Assembly (NCBI GenBank): GCA_963932465.1
Contig: OZ010792.1
Span: 110,540,935-110,604,934, forward strand
Origin: Maratus speciosus
Lineage: Eukaryota; Arthropoda; Arachnida; Araneae; Salticidae
Direction of reading: 5' to 3'
Length of the DNA: 64,000 bases
Positions 54,173 to 64,000 of this stretch are shown piece by piece; the stretch's first letter is position 1; each line of letters opens with the position of its first letter. Under the pieces are notes generated by a model. That model saw only the letters and a program-made list of their open reading frames with translations, was not told where the DNA came from and searched no databases. The position numbers were made by a program, and so were the translations under genes.

Positions 54173-54621
54173 GTCACTAAATTTTTGGGAGATAGGTTAC
54201 GAGATTCATTTGATGGTTTTAGATACTTCAGAGTCGCAATTTATATTTTCTTTTTTGGTCTTTTCATGTCACACTTTGTTTACGCATTTTCACATTTGTA
54301 CATTTATGATACATTATACTTAAAAAAAAAAAAAAAAAGGTACTTAATGGTATACAATTTTAAATTCCTGTAATGGAAATTACCCTATATCTAACAATAC
54401 TACATGATTGCTTATAATTAAATGGGCTGGTGCTTGCATTTCATATTTAATAATTAAAAAAATAAAAAGTTGTAATAATTAAAAGTTACTCTTTTAACGA
54501 TATATTTTTAGATTTGATTGTCGGCTTTTGCCTTTGAATTTTATACAATTACATTATTGTTATACATTTTTCTTTTTTTTTCACACAAACATGATTTTTT
54601 AACTAGTGGCAGGGATATGTA
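53191..54621. other. AT-rich, no gene recognised
   Basis: A 12-bp palindrome GTGACCGGTCAC lies at 53387-53398 and a T-run at 54139-54170. Frames across the T-run are low-complexity and unlikely to be coding. Confidence 0.55.
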
Positions 54622-54637
54622 CAGTCGTGAAAAAAAA

Positions 54638-56806
54638 CAAGTGGGTAAGTGTGATCACAGATCGCACAGAGGGTTTCGTTTAATATTCCTTTCAAAACAC
54701 TTTATCCTTCTGAAAAATCTGTTACTTCCACATTTCGCAACCAGGGGCGCACTCTATTCTAAACAAACCTCTATCCGAACAAAACTCCGTTTTACATATA
54801 CTATCCGTATATATATTAGTTGAAGGGATTGGGCCCATAGCACCCTAGATAAGTAGGCGCCACCTGGCGGTAAAAAGTGGAACTAAAATATGTAAGGCTA
54901 TGGTGCATAATATGAAAGAATGGTCAAAGGGGTGTCGGCAAAAGTTGGAAAAGTGCTCCCCGTGTGAAAAGGGCAGAGGTTAGAAAAATTGCTTAAAATA
55001 TACAAGTTAGAGCACGGAGGAATAAATGATATAAGACTTTTTTCAAAATTTTATGATTTGTCGTGTGGTCTGAGGTATTCAACTGTACGTATGCAAAAAT
55101 TCATGTCTCCAACTTAATTAGGGGCTCTCTCAGAAAGAATTGCTTAAAATACATATGTGGTAGCTCAAAGGGTTAAACGTAAGACTTTTTCAAGATTTTA
55201 TGATTTGTCGCCTGGCCTCAGGTGTCCTGCTATAAGTATGCAAAATTTCCAATCTCCAATTTAATAAGGGGCTCAGTTAGAAAGAATTGCTTAAAATACG
55301 CATGTGGCAGCCCAAAGGGTTAAATATACGACTTTTTCAAATTTTTATGATTTGTCGCATGATGGTGTTCAGCTATAAGTATGCAAAATTTCGCGCCTCC
55401 AACCTAATTAGGGTTCACTTAGAAAGAATTGTTTAAAATACACATGTGGGAGCTCAAAGGGTTAAATGTACGATATTTTCAAAATTTTATGGTTTGTCAT
55501 TTGATGTGAGATGTTCAGCTATAAGTACACAAAATTTCACACCTCCAACCTAAATAGGGTGTCACTTAGAAAGAATTGTTTAAAATACACATGTGGGAGC
55601 CCAAAAGGATAAATGTACGAATTTTTCAAAATTTTATGATTTGTCATTTGATGTGAGGTGTTCAGCTATAAGTATGCAAAATTTCACGCCTCCAACCTAA
55701 TCAGGGTTCACTTAGAAAGAATTGTTTAAAATACACATGTGGGAGCCCAAAGGGTTAAATGTACGACTTTTTCAAAATTTTATGATTTGTCGCATGATGG
55801 TGTTCAGCTATAAGTATGCAAAATTTCGCGCCTCCAACCTAATTAGGGTTCACTTAGAAAGAATTGTTTAAAATACACATGTGGGAGCTCAAAGTGTTAA
55901 ATGTACGACATTTTCAAAATTTTGTGGTTTGTCATTTGATGTGAGATGTTCAGCTATAAGTACACAAAATTTCACACCTCCAACCTAAATAGGGTGTCAC
56001 TTAGAAAGAATTGTTTAAAATACACATGTGGGAGCCCAAAGGGTTAAATGTACGACTTTTTCAAAATTTTATGATTTGTCATTTGATGTGAGGTGTTCAG
56101 CTATAAGTATGCAAAATTTCACGCCTCCAACCTAATCAGGGTTCCCTTAGAAAGAATTGCTTAAAATACGCATGTGGCAGCCCAAAGTGTTAAATGTACG
56201 ACTTTTTCAAAATTTTATAGTTTGTCGTTTGATGTGAGGTGTTCAGCTATAAGTATGTAAAATTTCACGCCTCCAACCTAATTAGAGGCTCACATAGAAA
56301 AAATTGTTTAAAATACACATGTGGGAGTCCAAAGGGTTAAATGTACGACTTTTTCAAAATTTTATAGTTTGTCGTTTGATGTGAGGTGTTCAGCTATAAG
56401 TATGTAAAATTTCACGCCTCCAACCTAATTAGAGGCTCACATAGAAAAAATTGTTTAAAATACACATGTGGGAGCCCAAAGGGTTAAATGTACGACCTTT
56501 TCAAAATTTTATGATTTGTCATTTGATATGATATGGCCATCTATAAGTACGCACAATTTCACGACTGGCAACCTAATTAGGGATTCACTTAGAAAGAATT
56601 ATTTAAAATACACATGTGGGAGCCCAAAGGGTTAAATTTACGAATTTTTCAAAATTTTATGATTTGTCGTATGATGTGTGGTGTTCATCTATAAGTATGC
56701 AAAATTTCAGGTCTCGAATATGTATAGTTTCTGAGAACGAACCCTGTGGCGGACAGACAGACAGAGGAGCGAGACGAATAGGGTTTCGTCAGATGAACGA
56801 AACCCC
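54638..56806 (+). mobile_element. HINE-2: Helentron-type element
   Basis: It sits in the A-run of the left end of the MITE. GGGTTTCGTT (54671-54680) is mirrored by AACGAAACCC (56796-56805). The right end has CGGACAGACAGACAGAG, GAGACGAATAGGG and a hairpin GGGTTTCGT (56781-56789) / ACGAAACCC (56797-56805). The inverted repeat begins 33 bp inside the left border. It has the same plan as HINE-1. Confidence 0.84.
55030..56740 (+). repeat. tandem array of 141-148 bp monomers with 435-bp trimer
   Basis: The landmark GGTTAAAT or its variants lies at 55171, 55318, 55459, 55607, 55753, 55894, 56042, 56188, 56335, 56482 and 56629. The order 141-148-146 repeats as a block: 55318 to 55753 and 55753 to 56188 are both 435 bp and share the same variants. 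Confidence 0.92.
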
Positions 56807-57872
56807 AAAAAGTAAACACGTCCTACTAACTCCTCAACAAATTATCGCAGAAGAAAGTTACTGATAGCGAACGATTGAAAATAAAGTCTACTTTTAAATG
56901 ATGCATATAAAATTTGCTTAGGAGGCCATCTACATATTAAAACGAACCATAATTTTGTTTTTTCCAATAGCAGTATACAATTCTGACAGCATAAATGAAC
57001 TCTACATCCTTCAATTAGCTTAAAAACAAATTTTTATGCAATTTGTACGATACGTTTCCGACAAATTATTTTAAAACGAGCGTATTTTAAGGGCTGCATC
57101 CAAATTGAAGTTCAGTACACGATTGTTAGCCGAGCGAGCCTTCTTCCTGATCAAGGCACCTTAAGCGCCACTCACGCAGTTAATGAAGACTGCTAGATTA
57201 AACGACAGCATAACATATTTCAAAATATCTAGTCACTTCTATCATAGACGGCCCCTTAAACCATCATTTTGCCGTTTTTTAAGCATAACTTGAAAACTAC
57301 TTGGAAGAAAAATGTGAAATTTTGGATTTCCATAAAGCAGGACTTAATAAATCTAAATCCATCAAAAAAAATTGTACGTTGCAATTCATAATTTTTTCGA
57401 ATGTTAATATCATAATTCATAATTTATCTCATTAAATTATAAAAATTGCAAATTCAGCGTATTTATATTTGGGTATATTAGTATTATTGCTGCACAAAAA
57501 ATTAGAACATTAGGAGCATAGTTCCAGGAGATATAAATAAAAATATGAAAACGTAATTTAACATTAGAAACACTAAATTTTGAATTTTTATAATTCAAAA
57601 ACTTATCATTCAAATGACTTAAAATTTGGTGTCTAGGCATAGTTTGAACCAAATATTTGAAATATCTCGTTAAAATTGGCTATTGCCATTGAAAAAAATG
57701 AAGTTTGGATTCGTTTTAATATGTAGGTGGCCCCCTAAACAAAGTTTATATACATCATTTAAAAGTAGACTTTATTTCCAATCGTTCGGTACCAATAACT
57801 TTTGTATATGATAATTTGTTGAGGAGATAGTAGGGGGTGTTTACTTTTTTTTTTTTTTTTTCCACGACTGTA

Positions 57873-58104
57873 CAATGAAACATTAGAAGTTTTCATATAT
57901 CGCCATGCATTCTTCACACCTTTTTAAAGGAACTTAAATTTTATACTTGGATAATGTCATTGTATTCTTATGGCGTACAAATACTCCTTTTCTTTTTTTA
58001 ACCATTTGGAAAAATGGTTATTGTTCTCTGTCAGGGTAGGCAATCAAAAGCATATCGGAAGGTTTTTATTGGTTTAATCTGCATTTTATTCGTGTTCTGA
58101 TTGG
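57873..58104. other. no recognised feature
   Basis: AT-rich sequence between the MITE and the next family B piece. Confidence 0.5.
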
Positions 58105-58265
58105 TCTATACAGTAATTTGTATTTCCCTTTACATTCAACAACGATGGATACTTTCTGTTGCCACTATAACAAAAAATTAATAAAAACTAAAAAAAAAAA
58201 ATTAATAACTCAGAAACAAATTGAGATACAGCTTTCAAACAAATTGCATTTAGAAGTACATTTTT
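58105..58265 (+). repeat. family B repeat, truncated copy 5
   Basis: CCCTTTACATTCAAC, AACTCAGAAACAAATTGAGA and TACAGCTTTCAAACAAATTG match 13336-13460. The copy stops at the HINE-3 border. Confidence 0.75.
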
Positions 58266-58865
58266 AGGTAGCTTTCTTTACAAAAAAGCTACCTATTGCA
58301 GCCGTTCGGAGGAAAGCGATTTCAAAAAATTTTGGTATATTTTCATCGATCATGACCCCCAGACCCCGAAACCACCCTCCGTTCAAAATTGATATATATA
58401 TATTTTGTCTCTTTAAGATATCTCTATTTTTTAATTTTTCTAGCTCCATTTCAGTTATAATTTATACACCAGGGGGTATTTTTAGCTAAATTTTGACGAT
58501 ATTGTAAAACTGTTATTAATTAATTTAATAGTGCATTTTAAATAATGTAATTAATATCTATTTATTTTATATTAGATTAAATGTGTTTTACAAGGTATTT
58601 CAAATTCTATTTCAAAATGTATTAACTGCATCCTTTGGTATCATTTACTGTGATTTCTTAACTGTTTTATTCACCTTAATCTTTTTGATATACTGGTAGA
58701 CATGTGCGCATGGATTTTTGTAAAATACTGAAATATTAATCGGTATGGTGTTTATTATTTTTATTTTATATCCTATAAATATTTAAATACGTTTTATTGA
58801 TTCTTCCATTTCATATTATTTGTTTCTATTCTGCTTTCATTTTTAATCAATTCACTTGATTTTAG

Positions 58866-58931
58866 TGGTTGTTCGGGCACAGGGGAAAATAATTTTTAGC
58901 TTTAGCTTATTTTCCCCACAGAAAACAACCA
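58866..58931. repeat. 66-bp imperfect palindrome
   Basis: Outer arms TGGTTGTT / AACAACCA and inner arms GGGGAAAATAA / TTATTTTCCCC form a hairpin with a short loop. It could be a tiny foldback insertion inside HINE-3a. Confidence 0.75.
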
Positions 58932-59045
58932 TTTTGCTTATATCATTGAATTCTGTGCCCTTGATAACGTAATTCAATGTATAAGCTTTTCAATTTTTGT
59001 CGGTGTACACTTTTTTCTTTTTTCTTCCATAATAATTCTTATAAT

Positions 59046-59081
<36 letters not shown>

Positions 59082-60450
59082 CTTACAGCTTTAATTCATA
59101 ATAATTGACGGTGGTAGGTTATGTTTAATTAATGGTTATATATATATATATCTGACCTATGTCACACTGTAACTCCCGTAATTATGAACCGATTTCGATG
59201 TAATTCGGTGTGCACATAGTACATACCAATGTCTCGACCGAGTTCGTTGGCCAGCTTCATCCGCCGTTTTGTTTCAAAATGGCGGCCATTTAAAATTTTT
59301 AAAAAAATGTAAAACTTGAAATGTGGTACCAAAAAACTAAAAATGGAAAAATATTTTTTTCTTATGTATTTGACCTTTATACAAAGATTCCGGAGCAGTT
59401 TTTGTTTCGTCTATATCTTAAAAAATGGCTGAGTTATAGCATTTTGAATTTCTAGCGTGGCTGACATTTTGAAACGTCCTGCATTTTGTCACGCGATAAA
59501 AGGCGTATTTATGAACCGATTTGGATGTAATTCGGTGTGTACATAGTACATACCAATCTCTCGACCGAGTTCGTTGGCCAGCTTCATCCGCCATTTTGTT
59601 TCAAAATGGCGGCCATTTAAAATTTTTTTAAAAATTTAAAATTTGAAATGTGGTACCAAAAAATTGAAAATGGAAAAATATTTTTTTCTTATGTATTTGA
59701 CCTTTATACAAAGATTCCGGAGCAGTTTTTGTTTCGTCTATATCTTAAAAAATGGCTGAGTTATAGCATTTTGAATTTCTATTGTGGCTGACATTTTAAA
59801 ATGACCTGATATTTGTCACGCGATAACAGGCGTATCTATGAACCGATTTGGATGTAACTTCGTTTATACATAGTGCATACCAATGTCTCGCCCGAGTTCG
59901 TTGGCCAGCTTCATCCGCCGTCTTGTTTAAAAATGGCGGCCATTTAAATTTTCAAGAAAATTTTAAAATTGAAATGTGGTACCAAAAATTGAAAATTGAA
60001 AAAGTATTTTTTTCTTATGTGTTTGACTTTGATACAAAGATTCGGGAGCAGTTTTTGTTTCGTCTATATCTTAAAAAAGGGCTGAGTTATAGCATTTTGA
60101 ATTTCTAGCGTGGCTGATATTTTGAAACGTCCTGATTTTTGTCACGAGATAACAGGCGTATTTATGAACCGATTTGGATGTACCTTGGTGTGTATATAGT
60201 ACATACAAATATCTCGCTCGAGTTCGTTGGCCAGCTTCATCCGCCATCTTGTTTCAAAATGGCGGCCATTTAAAAAAAATAAAAAAATAAAAAAATTTAA
60301 ATGAGATACCAAAAAATTGGAAAATGAAAAAGATTTTTTTTTGTATGTGTTTGACCTTAATACAAAGATTCCGGAACAGTTTTTCTTTCGTCTATATCTA
60401 AAAAAAAATGGCTGAGTAATAGCATTTTGAATTTCTCTTGTGGCTGATAT

Positions 60451-60607
60451 TAGGTAGCTTTCTTTACAAAAAAGCTACCTATTGCAGCCGTTCGGAGGAA
60501 AGCGATTTCAAAAAATTTTGGTATATTTTCATCGATCATGACTTCCAGACCCCGAAACCACCCTCCGTTCAAAATTGATATATATATATATATATTACCA
60601 TTAATTA

Positions 60608-60642
<35 letters not shown>

Positions 60643-62974
60643 GACCTATGTCACACTGTAACTCCCGTAATTTTGAACCGATTTCGATGTAATTCGGTGT
60701 GTACATAGTACATACCAATGTCTCGACCGAGTTCGTTGGCCAGCTTCATCCGCCGTTTTGTTTCAAAATGGCGGCCATTTAAAAATTTTTAAAAAATTTA
60801 AAACTTGAAATGCGGTAACAAAAAATTAAAAATGGAAAAATATTTTTTTCTTATGTATTTGACCTTTATACAAAGATTCCGGAGCAGTTTTTGTTTCGTC
60901 TATATCTTAAAAAATGGCTGAGTTATAGCATTTTGAATTTCTAGCGTGGCTGACATTTTGAAACGTCCTGAATTTTGTCACGCGATAAAAGGCGTATTTA
61001 TGAACCGATTTGTATGTAATTCGGTATGTACATAGTACATACCAATCTCTCGACCGAGTTCGTTGGCCAGCTTCATCCGCCATTTTGTTTCAAAATGGCG
61101 GCCATTTAAAATTTTTTAAAAAAATTAAAATTTGAAATGTGGTACCAAAAAATTGAAAATGGAAAAATATTTTTTTCTTATGTATTTGACCTTTATACAA
61201 AGATTTCGGAGCAGTTTTTGTTTCGTCTATATCTTAAAAAATGGCTGAGTTATAGCATTTTGAATTTCTAGCGTGGCTGACATTTTGAAACGTCCTGAAT
61301 TTTGTCACGCGATAAAAGGCATATTTATGAACCGATTTGGATGTAATTCGGTGTGTACATAGTACATACCAATCTCTCGACCGAGTTCGTTGACCAGCTT
61401 CATCCGCCACTTTGTTTCAAAATGGCGGCCATTTAAATTTTTAAGAAAAATTTAAATTTGAAATGTGGTACCAAAAATTGAAAATTGAAAAAATATTTTC
61501 TTCTTATGTGTTTAACCTTGATAAAAGTATTCGGGACCAGTTTTTGTTTCGTCTATATCTTAAGAAATGGCTGAGTTATAGCATTTTGAATTTCTAGCGT
61601 GGCTGACATTTTGAAACGTCCTGATTTTTCTCACGTAATAACAGGCGTATTTATGAACCGACTTGGATGTACCTTGGTGTGTACATAGTACATACAAATA
61701 TCTCGACCGAGTTCGTTGGCCAGCTTCATCCGCCATCTTGTTTCAAAATGGCGGCCATTTAAAAAAATTAAAAATTTAAATGAGATACCAAAAAATTGGA
61801 AAATGAAAAAGATATTTTTTGTATGTGTTTGACCTTAATACAAAGATTCCGGAACAGTTTTTCTTTCGTCTATATCTAAAAAAAAAATGGCTGAGTAATA
61901 GCATTTTGAATTTCTCTTGTGGCTGACATTTTAAAACGACCTCATTTTTGTCACGCGATAACAGGCGTATTTATGAACCTATTTGCATGTAACTTGGTCT
62001 GTACATAGTACATACCAATGTCTCGACCGAGTTCGTTGGCCACCTTCATTCGCCATCTTGTTTCAAAAGGGTTGTCATTTAAAAAAAATTAAATTTAAAA
62101 TTCAAAATGAGGTATTAAAAAATTGGAAAATGAAAAAGATTTTTTTTATGTTCTTGGCCTTGATACAAAGATTCCGGAGCAGTTTTTGTTTCTGAAAATT
62201 TGTTCTTTTGTTGATATCTTAAAAAATGGTTGATTTATAGCACTTTGAATTTCTAGCATGGCTAACATTTTGAAACGATCTTGTATTTGTCATGCGATAA
62301 CACACGTATTCGCCTATTTCGATGTAAGAAGGCATGTGGATAGTATACATCAACACCTCGACCAAATTCTCTGGCCAGATTCATCAGCCATCTTGTTTCA
62401 AAATGGCGACCATTAAATTAAAATATATATATATATATTTAAAGTGAGGTGCAAAAAAATTAGAAATTGAAAAAGGTTTCTTTCTTAAGTATTTGATCTT
62501 GATATAAGGATTCAGGAGCATTTTTTGTTTGTCTTTACCTTAAAAAATGGCTCAGATATAGCAGTTTCAATTTCTATTGTGGGTGACATTTTGAAAAATC
62601 TGATTTTTTGCATGCGACAGCACTCCTATATATTAACCGATTCCGATGCGAGTGAGCATGTGCACAGCAATTACTAAGGTCTCGACCAAGTTCACTGCTT
62701 AGCCTCATCCACCATGTTGTATTAAAATGACAGGCACTTTAAGAAATTGCCGAATTTGGCAGCCAAATATAAGTTACTTTAAAGAAAAGCAGCTTGGATA
62801 AAGCTGACTAATTTCGCGAAATTCTCATTCATTATATTGATAAAAATTAGTATTGAATCTCCTATATTCGGTTTCCACTAAATTGAGCTTCGTGTGTTTG
62901 CATGATATAAGTTGGCTTTTTTAAAATAAGGATTATGAAAGCTACCTCTTCCTCCCGACACTGGCCGGAAGGAC
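60451..62974 (-). mobile_element. HINE-3b: copy of the same element inserted in HINE-3a
   Basis: The hairpin AGGTAGCTTT (60452-60461) / AAAGCTACCT (60471-60480) and the partner GAAAGCTACCT (62937-62947) repeat the ends of HINE-3a. The host monomer breaks at ..GTGGCTGATAT and resumes at TTTTAAAACGACCTG near 62977, so the copy lies between neighbouring T residues, with the partner repeat about 27 bp inside the right border. Monomers lie at 60673, 61000, 61327, 61653 and 61973. Confidence 0.83.
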
Positions 62975-64000
62975 TTTTTTAAAACGACCTGATTTTTGTC
63001 ACGCGATAACAGGCGTATTTATGAACCTATTTGGATGTAACTTGGTCTGTACATAGTAAATACCAATGTCTCGACCGAGTTCGTTGGCCAGCTTCATTTG
63101 CCATCTTGTTTCAAAAGGGTTGCCATTTAAAAAAATTAAATTTAAAATTCAAAATGAGGTATTAATAAATTGGAAAATGAAAAAGATTTTTTTTATGTGT
63201 TTGGCCTTGATACAAAGATTCCGGAGCAGTTTTTGTTTCTGAAAATTTGTTCTTTTGTTTATATCTTAAAAAATGGTTGATTTATAGCACTTTGAATTTC
63301 TAGCATGGCTAACATTTTGAAACGATCTTGTATTTGTCACGCGATAACACACGTATTCGCCTATTTCGATGTAAGAAGGCATGTGGATAGTATACATCAA
63401 CACCTCGACCAAGTTCGCTGGCCAGATTCATCAGCCATCTTGTTTCAAAATAGCGGCCATTAAATTAAAAAAAATATATATATTTAAAGTGAGGTGCAAA
63501 AAAATTAGAAATTGAAAAAGATTTCTTTCTTAAGTATTTGACCTTGATATAAGGATTCAGGAACATTTTTTGTTTGTCTTTACCTTAAAAAATGGCTCAG
63601 ATATAGCAGTTTCAATTTCTATTGTGGGTGACATTTTGAAAAATCTGATTTTTTGCATGCGACAGCACTCCTATATATTAACCGATTCCGATGTGAGTGA
63701 GCATGTGCACAGCAATTACTAAGGTCTCGACCAAGTTCACTGCTTAGCCTCATTCACCATGTTGTCTTAAAATGACAGGCACTTTAAGAAATTGCCGAAT
63801 TTGGCAGGAAATTATAAGTTACTTTAAAGAAAAGCAGCTTGGATAAAGCTGACTAATTTAGCGAAATTCTCATTCATTATATTGATAAAAATTAGTTTTG
63901 AATCTCCTATATTCGGTTTCCGCTAAATTGTGCTTCGTGTGTTTGAATGATATAAGTTGGCTTTTTTAAAATAAGGATTATGAAAGCTACCTCTTCCTCC
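61973..64000 (-). repeat. 1.05-kb higher-order repeat of HINE-3
   Basis: ATGAACCTATTTG at 61973 and 63021, and GCTACCTCTTCCTCC at 62941 and 63986, lie 1045-1048 bp apart. Each block holds three diverged monomers of about 330 bp. In this reading the second block is the host's own array end and the first is that of the inserted copy. Confidence 0.85.

Larger units (their letters stand above)
54622..57870. mobile_element. Tc1/mariner-type MITE with long inverted ends, split by HINE-2
   Basis: CAGTCGTGAAAAAAAA (54622) and inverted CAGTCGTGGAAAAAAA (ending 57870) are flanked by TA. Inside, 56812-56955 and 57700-57850 are long inverted repeats (CTCCTCAACAAATTATC, AACGATTG.AAATAAAGTC, ACATATTAAAACGAA). 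HINE-2 occupies 54638-56806. Without it the element is about 1.08 kb. It has no coding frame. Confidence 0.85.
58266..64000 (-). mobile_element. HINE-3a: Helentron-type element, hosting a second copy
   Basis: The left end is a hairpin AGGTAGCTTT (58266-58275) / AAAGCTACCT (58285-58294). The matching GAAAGCTACCT is at 63982-63992, just before the window end. Monomers of about 327 bp, marked by ATGAACCGATTT, lie at 59184, 59511, 59838 and 60164 and resume after the inserted HINE-3b. On the minus strand the hairpin follows GCTGCAATAGG, comparable to CGACTATAGG in HINE-1. The border right of 64000 is not visible. Confidence 0.8.

Noticed and set aside
53967..54373. 118- and 98-residue frames
   Set aside because: Both run through a T-tract that encodes poly-Phe; chance frames.

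Overview
The window is strongly AT-rich eukaryotic DNA built almost entirely of transposable elements and their remains. I see no host protein-coding gene. The mixture (a Ty3/Gypsy and a BEL/Pao retrotransposon, DD34E Tc1-like transposons with CACTGCTC-type ends, Tigger/pogo-like elements, hAT, TTAA-target and Helentron-type non-autonomous elements) points to an arthropod. From memory of similar Tc1 transposases I lean to a spider, but this is inference.

Layout. 1-157: tail of a Helentron-type (HINE) repeat. 305-10823: complete Gypsy-type element on the minus strand with two nearly identical 1.84-kb LTRs, a 5-bp target duplication, gag, and pol entered by a probable -1 frameshift at TTTAAAC. 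10829-19150: AT-rich repeat family B in successive copies, interrupted by a tRNA-Thr locus, inverted repeat arms and a Tigger-like element that carries a tRNA-derived SINE and a 343-bp palindrome. 19675-28281: TTAA MITE, short Tigger-like element, a DNA transposon remnant with a PHD finger, a degenerate hAT element, and a dead Tc1 copy with two TTAA elements inside its gene. 28282-38527: a deep nest, in which a HINE holds a Tigger-like element (itself holding a hAT MITE, a TTAA MITE, another HINE and a 1.4-kb hAT element), a 1000-bp TTA-target MITE and a 2-kb transposon with a broken transposase. 38955-40487: Tc1-like element. 40966-47160: BEL/Pao element, followed by a partial gag copy with a foldback. 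48110-58265: family B pieces, a third TTAA MITE, palindromes, a fourth HINE, and a Tc1-like MITE whose end was hit by a fifth HINE. 58266-64000: a HINE that carries a second copy of itself.

The most coherent pattern is that five HINE-like families with unrelated sequences share one plan: an 11-14 bp subterminal inverted repeat, a tandem array of about 140-330 bp monomers, usually a tetranucleotide microsatellite, and a terminal hairpin made from the same inverted repeat. DINE-1/Helentron elements are the nearest known class. What stands out here is how different the families are, how long and regular the arrays are, and a self-nested copy that fixes the ends. All transposase genes are broken. 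Both retrotransposons keep long reading frames, each with one frame break at an A-run.
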